Shown: positions 31,641-44,938 of the stretch, piece by piece | Position numbering within the stretch: position 1 is the stretch's first letter | Layout: the number at the start of each line of letters is the position of its first letter | Assembly: GCA_018340805.1 (NCBI GenBank) | Contig: JACMZG010000008.1 | Coordinates: 55,180,155-55,244,154 of the forward strand | Length of the DNA: 64,000 nt | From: Microvelia longipes | Lineage: Eukaryota > Arthropoda > Insecta > Hemiptera > Veliidae | Direction of reading: 5' to 3' | The notes under the pieces: generated by a model | The model's database searches: none | Seen by the model: only the letters and a program-made list of their open reading frames with translations | What the model was told of the DNA's origin: nothing | Made by a program: the position numbers and the translations under genes

Positions 31641-32737
31641 ATTGCATTGTTTTTATTTTAAATAGAAATGCTTATAAATTTGGAATATATTATCGTACAT
31701 AAGCCTTTAAATTTTTTTATTTTTTCATTACATTTATTATATAGTTTTTAATACATTTTTGGATGGAATTGTATCTACGTCTAACATTTAAAACTACAAT
31801 TTTTCCTAATAATATGTATATATAAGTGAGTTGTTTATTACTCCTACATATAATCTTCTGATCGCACAACATCTTTTTGGCACTTCTTTAGATAGTTACT
31901 CCCTTTTTGGGGAGTACATTACTGCTTTTTTTTATCTATGTAACCTTCTTTAGATTGTTACTCCCCTTTGACAAATCAGACTGGTAACTCCCTTTTTTGG
32001 TTACTACCCTTAATTTTTTTATTTTATTACTAATTTTTATTTATTTTACCTTATTATACGCCCTTACCCGGGGATGTATAGTAGGATGTAGAATAGAGGA
32101 AAGACAAAGGAATGACATCTTAACTAAGGGAAGTAACCATTTAAAGAAGGTCTCTGAGTAACCTTCTTCAGATGGTTACTCCCCACCCCGCTATGAAAGG
32201 AGTAACCTTTTTCAGATAGTTACTTCTGTACATCGCTATTATGCTATTTAACTTCATGCTTTATAGTTACATTTGTGCCAAGTTGTGTGTATTTTCCATA
32301 TTTACTATTATTTAATGACATTTGTCATTTTAGATTGACAAATACTAATAATATATTTTATATTATATAATATATTGTTTTATTTCATTTTAACAAATAC
32401 TAATAATAACAAGAATAACTTTATTTATTTATAAATTACATGATTACATCATATTTTTTTACAATTTTAGAAAGGTATTTTATGTTTATTATTTGATTAT
32501 ATTTATGTTAATTTATTTATTAGTATTTTATGTTACACTTCTTCAAAAAGCGGTAATGGTTGAAGCTGAAGACAGTATATAATATATAGTTGCTATTTAA
32601 ATTATTTTTAATAATCTAGTGTTTATTATTTTCATTGGTAGTTAAAATGTATTATAAAATAGGTTTTACAATTTATGTATTCATTCCAAGATTATTTTAT
32701 TATTTATTTATTTATTGTGGAGCTTAATTAAACATTA

Positions 32738-32738
<1 letters not shown>

Positions 32739-32769
<31 letters not shown>

Positions 32770-35700
32770 ATTCTTTATTTCCATTAAATTATTTACAATA
32801 ATAATAGGAAAAACCATCACACTTACTAAACTAACTTAACTAAAAATTAAAATTAAAATATTCGTCAAGGTTATAAAATGGCTCTTGTTCCAACCTATTT
32901 TTGATTTCTGATTTATAATGCTTAAAATCTAAACCTTGCACATTTTTAGGTAGTTTATTGTACATTCTTATGCCTAACACAGACTGCCCTACCTGAGCTT
33001 TACTTAGTCTATGCTCAGGTATTTTGAGTACATTCCTATTCCTCGTACTGTACTTGTGATTATCACCATTTATTTTGTAACTACATAGATTTTGTTTAAC
33101 GAATAATAATACATTTATATATATAAATTAATTATTGTCATAATTTTTAATTTTTTAAATATAGGTTTGCATTTATCCCTATATCCTGCTTTTGTAATTA
33201 TTCGTAAAGCTTTCTTTTGCAGTAATAAACAAGCTGTTTACATTAACATGGCCCCATAAAACTACTCCGTAGGCCAGTCTGCTTTGAATCATTGATAAAT
33301 ATACTATGACTAGTACTCTTTCAGGTAGAGATTTTTTAAGTTTCCTTAGAGCAAAAATATACGTAGAGACCTTGCTATGTAGCTCCTCGATATGAGGTTT
33401 CCATGATAAGCTGGGATCCAAAATAATTCCAAGAAGCTTTACAGGCCCATTATCAGATGATGGTCTTAGTTTAGTACCAAAAGTCATTGTTTGAGTTTTG
33501 CTAATATTTAGCTGAAAGTGATTAGCAGTGAACCAATGTTCAATTTTCTTAGTTCTCAGCTTAGCTACCGTTCGGAGAGACTCTTTATTTTTATTCGAAT
33601 GCACTATTGTGTTGTCATCAACAAATGATATTAAATCTTCATCAAAATCAATGAGGTCTTGAGGATCTTGACAAGAGGCCATTCTCATAAAATCGTCTAG
33701 ATCATTAGAGTCCAGGATAAAAGCGAAGGGTCCGAGAACCGATCCTTGCCCAGCTCCGGATTCTAATGTTCCACTTTTGATCTCTGTTCTTCATACTCCA
33801 CACACTGTGGTCTTTGGTCATAATAAGACAAAAACATACTTTTTGGCATTGCCTTTGATACCCAAGAAGTCAATTTTGAAGTTAAAAATGTCGTGGGGTA
33901 GGGTATCAAACGCTTTGCTAACATCCACACATGTCATTTGGCTGAACTGCCCTTCTCCATACCATTAATGACCTTATTGACACTCTTGTTACTGCTTGTA
34001 TTGTAGACCTTCCAGTTCTATATCCGTACTGACTGTCATTAATGAGATTATGTTCCTCTAAATAGCTTACTAGTTGTGCCTTAATAACTTTCTCTAGTAT
34101 TTTTGAAAAAATAGGTGTGATGGACAGTGGTCTATAACTGGAGGGACAGTCTTTATCACCTTTTTTAAAGACTGGAACAACTTTGGCTATTTTTAGTATG
34201 TCTGGGAAATGTCCACAAACCAATGCCTCATTAATAAGCTTGGTCAATGGAGAAATTAAAAGCAGAGCTGTAAATTTTACTAGATTATTGCTAAGTCCAT
34301 AATAGTCTTTTGTATCCGAAGATTTAAGCTTTAAAACAATATCCAAGACCTCTGTCTCTAAGACCGGAGAGAGAAAGAAAGCTGTATCTGCTTTTATCTT
34401 GGATTCACTAATTATGTCCTTTGCCTCTTGAACATCAATATTTTTCTTGCAGGATACACTTAAAAAGTATTTATTGAATACATTTGCATCAATGTTTCCC
34501 TTAGTTATAGCTTTATTACTTTTCCCCGTTTCATCATTTACCAGTTGCCAGGCTTTTTTTGATTTATTTGAAGCATTCTCAATTACCGATCCGTTATAAT
34601 TATACTTAGCCTGATTTATCATTTTCCTGTAACTTTTCTTGGTCTTAAGGTACTGACTCCCATTCAGGGCTCTCTTTATTGCTCTTTGACAGGTCATACA
34701 GCAACATAACTTTATTCCTCATCTCATCTTCTTTTGCACTGAACCATGGGCATCTCTCTTTTTTATTATATTTATTCTTGTTTTTTATTATTTTCTCTGG
34801 AAATGCTGCATTATATGCTTGAACTACGACGTACATAAAAGAATTCCAAAGATCATTTATATTAGCTGGTGCACTCAAGAAGCTCCAGTCTGTAGACATA
34901 AGTTGTAAACAAAAATATTCTTTACCCATTTCCGAGAGGTTATGATGACGGTTTTCCTAACATGTTCCCGCTCTCTTCTTTCATCTTGATCATTTAGCTT
35001 TCTTTTCAGAGTGAGGTGTATGTCTTTATGATCTGCTATTTGGATCCCTAAACTAATTATAAGCTCACTTTCATTTACATTTGTAAATACGTTATCTATA
35101 CAATTATCAATTCTAGTAGGTTGATTGATTCGTCTGTGCAGTCCAAGTGATTTAAACATGTTTACCAGTGTAATCACACTTTTGTCGTTAGAAAGAAAAT
35201 TTAAGTTGAAATCACCCGCTACTATGATACTTGTACAATAATTAATAATTCTAGCCAAGGCAGATTCCAAAATATCTACAAAAGCATTGACATCACTATT
35301 AGGAGGTCTATACACCGTAATTAATATAACACTATATTCTATGAGGTCAACTCCAGCCATTTCACAGATATTTTCTTCCGCTAGTTGAGTTAACAGTTTC
35401 AAAGGTTTGTATCTATGTCTCCTATGTATCATGACGGCTGATCCACCACCAGTAGTTTTACTTCTGTAGAATGCAGATGCCATCAGGAAATCCTGAGGCA
35501 AATATAAATCTTGCTCGTCACTATGAAGCCAGTGTTCTGTAACCAACACCACTTCAACCTTGTCTTTCTCAATGATTACCTCTATTTCATTTAATTTATT
35601 TCGGATACTTTGGGTGTTTAGAGAAATCATTCTTAGCTCTTTGCCTTTCTGTTTATTGCATTGCGTCTTATTTTTAACGATCAAGTTCGCCTGGTTACTC

Positions 35701-36046
35701 TTTTCTTCCTCCATAAAAACGCCTCACCTGAACGTTTTTAGGCCAGAACTCACTCTTCATTACCATATCTAGGTAATTGATATCCAACCCCACTCTAAAT
35801 GTAGGATAGTCTGCAGCTTTATTCAGTTGACAGCAAACAATTTCTGTAAGATTAATTAAATAAGTCTAATGTTTAACACAAGAAGTATATTAACACAAAG
35901 TAATAACTGTAATTAACAAAGTAATTAGCACATAACATCAAAGTCAATTCACGTGACTCCACCCGAGATAACCTAAGAAAATGAACGAACCTCCCCGCAT
36001 CTTACTGCGCAAACTCTCAAACAGTGTTGCCATGTTACATCATATT

Positions 36047-36106
<60 letters not shown>

Positions 36107-39100
36107 AGAGAGAGAGAGAGAGAGAGTATTAAAAAGAACCATAAAAAAATGAAAGCAAAAAAAATTTAAAAGATTAAAATTTCTAGTTATAACGAGAAGG
36201 TCGAACTATTTTTGACCTATCACGAAGACTATACTCATTTTGATAGTTTCTTGGACTAGCACAAGTCTTGTACTAGCTGATGGAGCACAAGCTCAGCTGA
36301 TGATAGCTTCATTTGTGCCTGCTGATGATGGAGCACAAGCTTCATTTGTGCCTGCTGATGATGGAGCACAAGCTTCATTTGTGCCTGCTGATGATGGAGC
36401 ACAAGCTTCATTTGTGCTGGCTGGGTCTGGTAGTTTGACAAGATGTTGCCTGTTTCGTCGTAGTATTTGCTTATCATTGGTTTCAACCCACCATGAACGT
36501 GGTGTGTTTGCTGAGGATATAGTTACTCCTCGCTTCCAATTTCTTCCACTTTTTATTAATACAGGATCTGTATCTCTGATGGTTGGAAGATTTTTAGTTC
36601 CCTTATCATAGTAATATTTTTGACGTGATTGGGCATTCTGCACATTAATTGCAAGTTTATTTCTGTCATGCAACTTGGGTTGTAATATATAATCTGAAAA
36701 AGTGGTCTTATCTTTTAGAACTCTGTTAAAGAGAAGCTGACTTGGTGAATATCCCAGAGATGGTATCTCAGTGTTCCTATATGCAAAAAGTAAGTCGAAT
36801 GGACTACTTTGAGAAAGTTTAGCTTTCTTTAAAATATCTTTACAAATTTTGACAGCAGTCTCAGCTAAGCCATGGCCCCTAGGAAAATTAGGACTGCTTG
36901 TGATTAATTGAATATGGCATGAATTAAGGTAATGCTTAAACTCACGGCTATTAAATGGAACATTATCAGAAATTATAATGTCAGGGTACCCATGAACTGA
37001 AAATACTGACCTGCAGTGATGTATGATTTCTGATGATGACTTATTGCGAAGTTCTCTTAGCTCTATCCACTTGGAGTAGTAATCAATTATAACTATGTAA
37101 CATTTTCCATCTAATTCTAATATATCAGTACCTAACTTGGACCAAGCTCGCTCTGGAAGAGGAGTTGACATCATTGGCTCTCTGGAATTAGATGGTTTAG
37201 ACATGTGGCAGACTTCACATTTACTAATATAATCTTCGATATCCTTAGACATTCCAGGCCAGTATAAATTGGCCTTGGCCTTTCTTCTAGTTTTTTCTAT
37301 TCCTAAATGACCTTCATGTAACTGTATCAAAACTTCTTTGGTCATCTTTGAAGGTATTACTATTCTGTCACGAAACAAAATAATATTATTATACAGAGTC
37401 AGTTCATCCTTGATAAGAAAAACGTTTGATATCAAAAGATGGGTTTGAAGGCCATCCTGATGATATATAAGAAATTATTTTCTTAAGAACAGGATCCTTC
37501 AAAGTTGCTTCACTTAACTCCAACGTCTTTTCATCAGACATCACTCTTTTAACTATCGAATGTACTATGAATTTCATTTCTGGATCTCTTGGTGATCACC
37601 TAAGCCTGTATGTGCTCTGGATAGAGCATCTGCTATCAGCATGTCTTTTCCAGGTAAATAACTTAATTCTCATATTTAACTATCTTTAACATTATTCTTT
37701 GTAACCTAGTTGGAATGCTAGATATATCTTTTTTATGAATATTTATCAAGGGTTTGTGGTCTGTTTGCACCAAAATCCTTCGGCCATATACAAAAAAATG
37801 GAATCTTTCCAATGAGTGAGAAACAGCAAGTAGTTCTTTTTCAATTTGAGCATACTTCTGTTCACATAACGTAAGTGATCGAGAAGAATAGGCTAAAGGC
37901 AATCCCTCCTGCAGAAGCACAGACCCTATACCATCATGAGAGCTATCAGTCTGGATTACCAATGGTTTGGTTTCGTCATAATGCGCTAAAACAGGGCTTT
38001 TTACAAGTAATTCTTTTAACAAAACAAAAGCTTGATGGCATTGTTCATCCCATATCCAGGGTACGTTTTTGTGTGTTAGCATACGCAACGGTGCAGTAAT
38101 TGTCGAAAGAGAAGGTATAAACTTACCTAAGTAGTTAATTATTCCTAAAAAGCGCATTAAAGATTTTTTGTCAACTGGTTCTGGAAAATTGTTAATGGCT
38201 TTTAATCTAGCAGGGTCAATCTTGATTCCTTTATCATTAACAATATGACCTAAAACTTTTATTTCTTGCTGTCTAAAAATAAACTTGTCTTTGTTAAAAG
38301 TAATGCCACTATCCTGAGCAACCTTTAGAACTTGGAGTAAGATTTCATCATGTTCTTTCTTTGTTTTTGCTGACAGAAACAGATCATCAATATATATCTT
38401 TACACCAGGAATGTGGCTAAAAAGCTCAACATTCTTTCTTTGAAAAATTTCAGAAGCTGGCCGAAAACCAAATGGAAGGCGTTTAAAGGAAAAATTTCCA
38501 AAAGGTGTTCCAAATGTGCATATTTTGGATGATTTTTCATCTAACTTTATTTGATAAAAAGAATCTTTAAGGTCCAAAATAGAAAAGTATGATTTACCAT
38601 TAAGATCACTAAGTATATCGTCTATTGTGGGTATCTGATACTTTTCAGGAATTATCTGATCATTCAGTTCCTTGGGATCCAAACATAAGCGTAGAGAACC
38701 ATCTGGTTTTTCCACTATAACTAAAGAATTCAACCACTCAGACGGACCATCCAATTTATTAATCACATCTTGCTCCCACTAGTTTATTTAATTTTGACTT
38801 CAGTCTATCTCTCAAATTTTTAGCTATACGACGTGGTGGCCTTACAACTGGAGTACAATCCGGTTTTAGATTAATACGATACGGTGTCCCTGGGAAGGTT
38901 CCTAGACCTGAAAATGCAGGTTTAAATTTGGAGATAACATCTTCTTTAGACTCAATACAGACAGATTCCACTACATCAACTTTTTTTATTAAATTCATCT
39001 TAAGGCAAGAATTAAGGCCAAGAATCGGTTTATCATCAGTCTCAACCACCAAAAACTTAATATCTTCAGAATTACTACCAATGGTAGTCAAAAGTGACAC

Positions 39101-41520
39101 GGCACCAGCTGGAATTAGTTTATTATTACCATAAGCCATGAGATTTATATTTGTATTTTTTAACTTAGGAGGAGTTCCTTTAAAAATGTTTCTGAATGTT
39201 CTATAAGGCAAAATGTTAACCATGGAACCACTATCCAGCTTCAACGGGACTGTACAACCCTCAATTTCAGCAGAAACAACCCACTCACTTTTATTCTTGT
39301 TAATCGAGTCTATATTAATAGTGTCCAAACAGAAACTCTCATCACTTGAACAATTATCTTTGTCAATGGCGTTAGCCCTCACCTTATTTTGGGTTTTTAA
39401 CTTTGGGCACTTATTCCTAAAATGATTTAAATTTTTACAGTAATTACATGGTTTCCCGTACGCAGGGCATTGACGAATACCATGTTCATACCCACATTTT
39501 GAACAATTAAATTTTTCTGGCACAGATTCACCTTGAGTTTTTTTATCTTGAAGCCTGGATGTACTAGGACCAGTATTTTTAAATGAGCGTTTGACTTGGT
39601 CTACTTGGACATCCACTTCTACATTACTATTACCCCTGATATCATTTATCTGGGTGAGCCGCGCTGAGTGGTTTTTGCACATCTCACTAGCTTCTTTTAA
39701 AGTTAACGCTTTACCTCTATCAAGAAGTTTATCCAATAATTCTTTGTCAGATACCTGAGCTACAATTTTATCTCGAACTATGTTATCCTTCTCCAAAAAC
39801 TCACAGGGCTCAGCCATGTTCTTCAGGATGGTTAGGAATTCAGAAAATGGCTGATTGGCAGACCATTTGATTTTATTAAATTTATACCTATCATACAAAA
39901 CATTACTAGATGGCTCAAAGTGCTCTTTAAATTTATCAATCACTTCCTCATAGCTTAAATCAACTTTCTGTCCAGTTGAATCAACTTTAGATTCAAATGA
40001 ATTAAAAATCGCAATACCTTTAGGTCCAAGTTGATTCAACAAAGTCGCAATCTTCACAACATCGTTTTCGTGCTCCTTAATGATGCCACCAAATATATCG
40101 AAAATTCCTGGTACCATCGACGCCACTGATCAGTTAAATTGTCAGCATCAAAATTGAATGGAGTTACAGATTGAAATCGTTAGCCATCTTACTTAGCTAC
40201 AATACCAAAACGATTCAAAGAAAACCACAGAATTTACACACCTGACACCATGTAAGATTAATTAAATAAGTCTAATGTTTAACACAAGAAGTATATTAAC
40301 ACAAAGTAATAACTGTAATTAACAAAGTAATTAGCACATAACATCAAAGTCAATTCACGTGACTCCACCGAGATAACCTAAGAAATGAACGAAACCTCCC
40401 GCATCTTACTGCGCAAACTCTCAAAACAGTGTTGCCATGTTACAATTTCAGACCATTACAGGTAATCTCTTGCTGATATAATCTGTTACAGATTTTTCAG
40501 ATACTCCTTTAACTAATCTACTAATATGTAACCATGCCCTCTTTGGAATGCCTTGCAAAGAGAAATCAGAATCACCAGGTTGATTTGCTTCCAAACCATT
40601 TCCTGTCGCTTCTCCCATTATAACTGTTTTATATGGATTTCTCTTGACAATATTAGCAAAGGAACTCTTCTCTCCATTTCTTTTTCCTCCAGGCACAGCT
40701 TCGTTATTTTTCTCATTTGTAAAATTCTCGTTCTTTGAATCTTTATTTTCGTCTATTTGAATTTCACTTGAATTGGCGCCATTATTGTCTTGCTGTTCTT
40801 GTAGCATCGAATGCTCGACCTCATTCAAGTTGGCAACACTTGTTACCTTGTCAATGGCGGTTATTTGTGTAATCAGCTGATCCTCAGAGCCGTTATTTTC
40901 GCTTTTATTTACAACATCAATAGAATTTGATTGAGTTTTAAGAATTTCAGCTTTACCTTCTAAATAAACTTGATTTGGGCCATTTTCAGTTGAAATAATA
41001 ACATTTTTTGTGTTTGTATTGTCAGTTAAAACAATGTCGTTTGTGTTCAGTGAAGTGATAGATCCGTTGTTGTTTTCCTTCTGGTTTTTTTCTTTTAGAA
41101 TTAGTTCGTTATCTGTTTGTCTAATTTATCCATATTTTCCAATACTTCAAACTGTTTTATTGGTTTCAAGTTATTTTCGATAATCAAATTTATTAGTTCA
41201 CTAGCAGTTGCCTTAGCTACTGCCGTGCAGTCACATTCTTGTTTAACTTTAGTTTTTAGTTCAGTAATATCTTTCTGTATGCTTATTAATAACTCTAAAA
41301 ACTTTGGATATGTAGCAGAGCTGCAATCCGTACACATATACTTCAAAAACTTGCCTTTCTTTAGTTCAAAAACACGCTTCTCCGAGGCACTTATTTCTAT
41401 GCAGTCTAAATGTAAAAGTTTCCTACAAAAATCGCAGGTAACATAAATATTGTCCTCAGATATACCTTCCTTACACTTAAAACAAGTTTTATACATTTTT
41501 GAGTCCTTAAGACGTCAGAA
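32739..41520 (-). mobile_element. Second copy of the CR1/Jockey-like LINE
   Basis: Collinear with 12023-20812, with the gypsy insertion at the same base. ORF1 pieces are 41101-41496 (PHD-like finger) and 40448-40828. ORF2 pieces are 34875-35714 (endonuclease), 33918-34697 (linker and RT N-terminal part) and 33179-33688 (FVDD box onward). Frame breaks fall at partly different places from the first copy. Confidence 0.85.
35845..40444 (-). mobile_element. Second copy of the Ty3/gypsy element
   Basis: LTRs 35845-36039 and 40251-40444, TSD ATTTC on both sides (35840-35844 and 40445-40449). 38759-40126 holds gag, knuckles and protease, continuing further into pro-pol than in the first copy, but its N-terminus is shifted. 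37663-38766 is an unbroken RT-RNase H. 36293-37435 is integrase with the repeat tail. The primer-binding-like site TGGTGTCAGGTGTG next to the 5' LTR is complete here. Confidence 0.92.
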
Positions 41521-44500
41521 TTAATTAAATAAATTCACAATGATATCACTCACTCTGTTATATTATATGCAACTAGCTCTGTTATATTATATGTTATATA
41601 ACTCTGTTATATTATATGCAATTAGCTCCACGCAACAACTATATTAACATTGGTAAGACAAGAACAACAACATAAAGGTAAAGTTGTTTTGGATTTGAAC
41701 TGTTTTTATATATTGATTGGGTTAGTTTTTGATAGAAAGTATAAGAAAAATTACTAAGTTGATTAGTTAGCTAATTAATTATTAAGGACTAATTAGAATT
41801 TTAATAAAAGATTATTTTATTTTTATTATTTATTGATTCTATTATTTATATTTTTTATCTGTTAGTATATTTAAAAATAATATCTGTTAATCTATTTGTA
41901 AATAATCACAGTTCATTTTTATTTGACCATGGGAAATCAAAACCATCTCATTGTGTACGTTTTATCTCAAGTAAAATCAAATTGATATTGATATTATAAC
42001 TATACAAGTATTTTCAGAGTAGGTGACGTATTAGAATGTCTTTAGTTTCATGTTCTGTTACTCTTTATGTATTGTGCTTTTATCAATGTGCTTCTCTGTT
42101 GTCTATGTGTATTGCTCTTAGTTATATGTGTTAGTGTTTTATATTTTTTCTTAAACTCTTCATATATTACTTACACATTATTTATTTATAACTATTTATT
42201 ACGTTATTATCAATTTAAGTATATTACCTATTTATTTATGATTTTATCACATATTTATTTATTCTTTCTTTATCATATTTATTTTTTTATTTCTATACGT
42301 TTTTTCCAATATTCCTTTTCTGGTACTTTTATAGAAAAGGGGTCCCTCATGTGTCCATGTATTTTCACATCCTGCCCCATTAAATGTTGAATATCTCCAG
42401 TTAATTCATATTAAATTCATTATATTCTATACTTTTTCTATACTGTCGCCCCATGAGTATTTATATAGAATAAGTACTGCTGTTAGAGGATCCCTCTCAT
42501 ATAAAAGTTCCCCCTTTCTCTGTTTTAATATAAATTTTTAATTAATTGCCCTTTCTTTTTCTTACTTTGTTATAAGGGAGTAATAATCTATTTTAAATCC
42601 TTGGTTACTTCCCTTGGGGGAGTAACTATCTAAAGAAGTACCATCTTTTTAATATTTACAAATTCTTCAGAAGAAATTAGAGGCTCTCTAGCTACAAACT
42701 TAAGGTCCTTCCACAAAAAATAGATGTAAAATGCTCTAGAATAGCATCTGATTTCTGCACATTTTAACCCTTGTTTCAATGTTTTAGGGATATGTTTCTC
42801 CCCCGGTTTCAGTGTTTTAAAGGTGCCACTTAAAAGTAAAATTGTTAATGTAAGACTACTCCATAGAGTAATATGGTAAACTAATCAGTGTACTCTCAAA
42901 TAGGACCTCTAAGGAACCTAAGGTCTTAAATTAAACTCTGACACTGCTTATAATTTTTATATATATTCAAATTTTAAAATAATTTTCTAAATAATCTAAT
43001 CCATTGTTAAATATTTTTACATTTGTCTTTTACCTCACCAGATGTGATTTTTGTTTTAAATAAATACTATATTTTTTAGATTGGTTTAAAACCAGCTGGA
43101 GGTTTAAAAACCTATAAGGATGCATTAGAGTGGCTTTTCTTGGTTAAATGTGAGCTCGGTGACGAATGGCTCCAACCCTCTCTCTTTAGGATCGGAGCTT
43201 CTAGTCTTCTTGTGATATAGTCAATAGGCTTGAGGTTATTGCTCAACAATTATAAAATTTAGTTAATTTTGAATATTAATACTTGCAGCCAATGATGGGA
43301 TTCACTTTTGACTTTTCTCATAGACTATTGTTAATAAAAGTAATGTGTTCACCATAAAAAATCAAAACTGGTATTTTAACATAATCACTTGTTTCATACA
43401 CTTTTTTTAACGTTCTGAGTTGGTTTCATAATGCTGTCCGTGTGTGTTTATTCCACCCATAACTCCAAATGTGTTCACACTAGAGAGTTGAGACTGGGCC
43501 CAAAAATCTCACTTATGATCTAGTTGTGCTTCCTGTCAGATAATATTTTAAATCGCATTAATCTATTCTGCTGAGTCATCAACAACTTTAAAAATCATTA
43601 CAAATAGGTTTTAGGTGAAAATATATATATGTATAACTATAAACCATTTGTTTACATCTGTTAAAAATATGTTTTTCTGCAAAAATTAAATTAACAAATG
43701 ATGTGATTAAATATTAAAATATATTGGTAATATTTTTACACTAATAAAAACTAGGCAGCCATTTATGTATGCAGGTTTTTTTATTGCTTGAACATGAAAT
43801 GAAAGTATTTCCCGTATTATTTGAGTGATTGGTTTTTTTTAGCTGTAATAAAAGAAGTTGCTACTCTTATTCAATTTATTAGTTTAAGGCATGGGTTTTA
43901 AAAGTGCTTATGTGCACCACATAAGCAGTGTAGTACTGTGTAGTACTCTGAAGACTTAACAGACTACAGGAACTGAAGACTTTACATTATATAGGAAAAT
44001 CTAATATAACTTTCGTACAAAGAAATTACGAACAATAAAATTTAATAAATAAATAACCTATAAGAATTTAAGATAGTAAAGGAATTGTTTGTGGATTTTC
44101 AACATTTTTATTTTGAAAGAGGAATAATTTTGGACAATTTTCTTTGTATTCATTAATACTATCAATTAGAAATTGATATTAATATTTTACTTTTGTTTTA
44201 TTTGATTAACTATTCAGAAATAAATGTATTTATTAGTGGATAAAAAGGGATGCCCTTTCATTTTTTTCCTTTTGTAGCTCTGTCTTATTGGGTAGTATGG
44301 ACAGTTTATCAGGGGCTTATTGTTATCTTTTGTACTGGGTGGAGGCTATTAGCCTTAGCCCCCCCCTAATATGTATGTATACAACACATGGTGGTAGGCC
44401 ACCTATTATGTTGGACGGTTATCTGGTGACAAAAAGTTTGAGAAATTCTGGGATAGGGAATTTTGGAAACTTTGTTACATTTTTTTTGGTAAACATGAAT

Positions 44501-44789
44501 TTGCTGAATCCCATCACTACATATATATGACTTATAGCATATATATATAACATATAGAGACTTATGGCAGTGTCTTTGTAAACCATTCCTTATTATAATT
44601 AAAGTTATAGCTATTTTAAGCCACACTTTTTTTTAATTCCTAGATTTTCTCTAATTTCACATTAGAGAATTAATGTGATATCTAAATGAAATAATTGGTT
44701 AAGGTGATGATTTCAATTTATATTTAATACTTATTAACACTTGTCAAACATTTTTATAAATGATATTATATATTTTTATTATAAACCTG

Positions 44790-44795
44790 TTTATT
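44790..44795 (-). terminator. Candidate poly(A) signal of the OBP gene
   Basis: AATAAA on the minus strand, 30 nt after the stop codon; a second AATAAA lies about 15 nt further on. Confidence 0.55.
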
Positions 44796-44824
44796 TACAA
44801 TTTTTTCTTCAAGATGTACAAAAC

Positions 44825-44938
44825 CTAACCCCATGTTGGTTGCCTTTGTTGATTTGGATTTCTACCATTACTGTTAATATTGTTGAACCATTTCTCTGGA
44901 TTTGTTGATGGACCAGTTCTATCCCAATCTTCACAGTT
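44825..44938 (-). CDS. Obp59a: OBP terminal exon
   Basis: Acceptor gtattttctag. 37 codons plus TAG: NCEDWDRTGPSTNPEKWFNN followed by an Asn/Gln-rich tail. The CEDW block after C6 is a conserved Obp59a feature. Confidence 0.88.
   Translation of the reverse strand, partial: NCEDWDRTGPSTNPEKWFNNINSNGRNPNQQRQPTWG

Larger units (their letters stand above)
26784..43255 (+). pseudogene. DERA: Partial second DERA copy (exon 4 tail to exon 6)
   Basis: Exons: 26784-26823 (end of exon 4, AGADFIKTST), 28635-28720 (exon 5, intact) and 43080-43255 (exon 6). Exon 6 lacks one G in cttcttg-tgatatag, which brings a stop at 43218-43220. No exons 2-3 and no start of exon 4 are present. As the left edge is the gap, this is probably the same locus read twice, not a true pseudogene. 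If it were a genuine duplication it would be non-functional. Confidence 0.75.

Noticed and set aside
26784..43255. True tandem duplication producing a DERA pseudogene
   Set aside because: Breakpoints coincide with the gap on both sides and the right edge matches base for base; the exon 6 frameshift is a single missing G, typical of read error.
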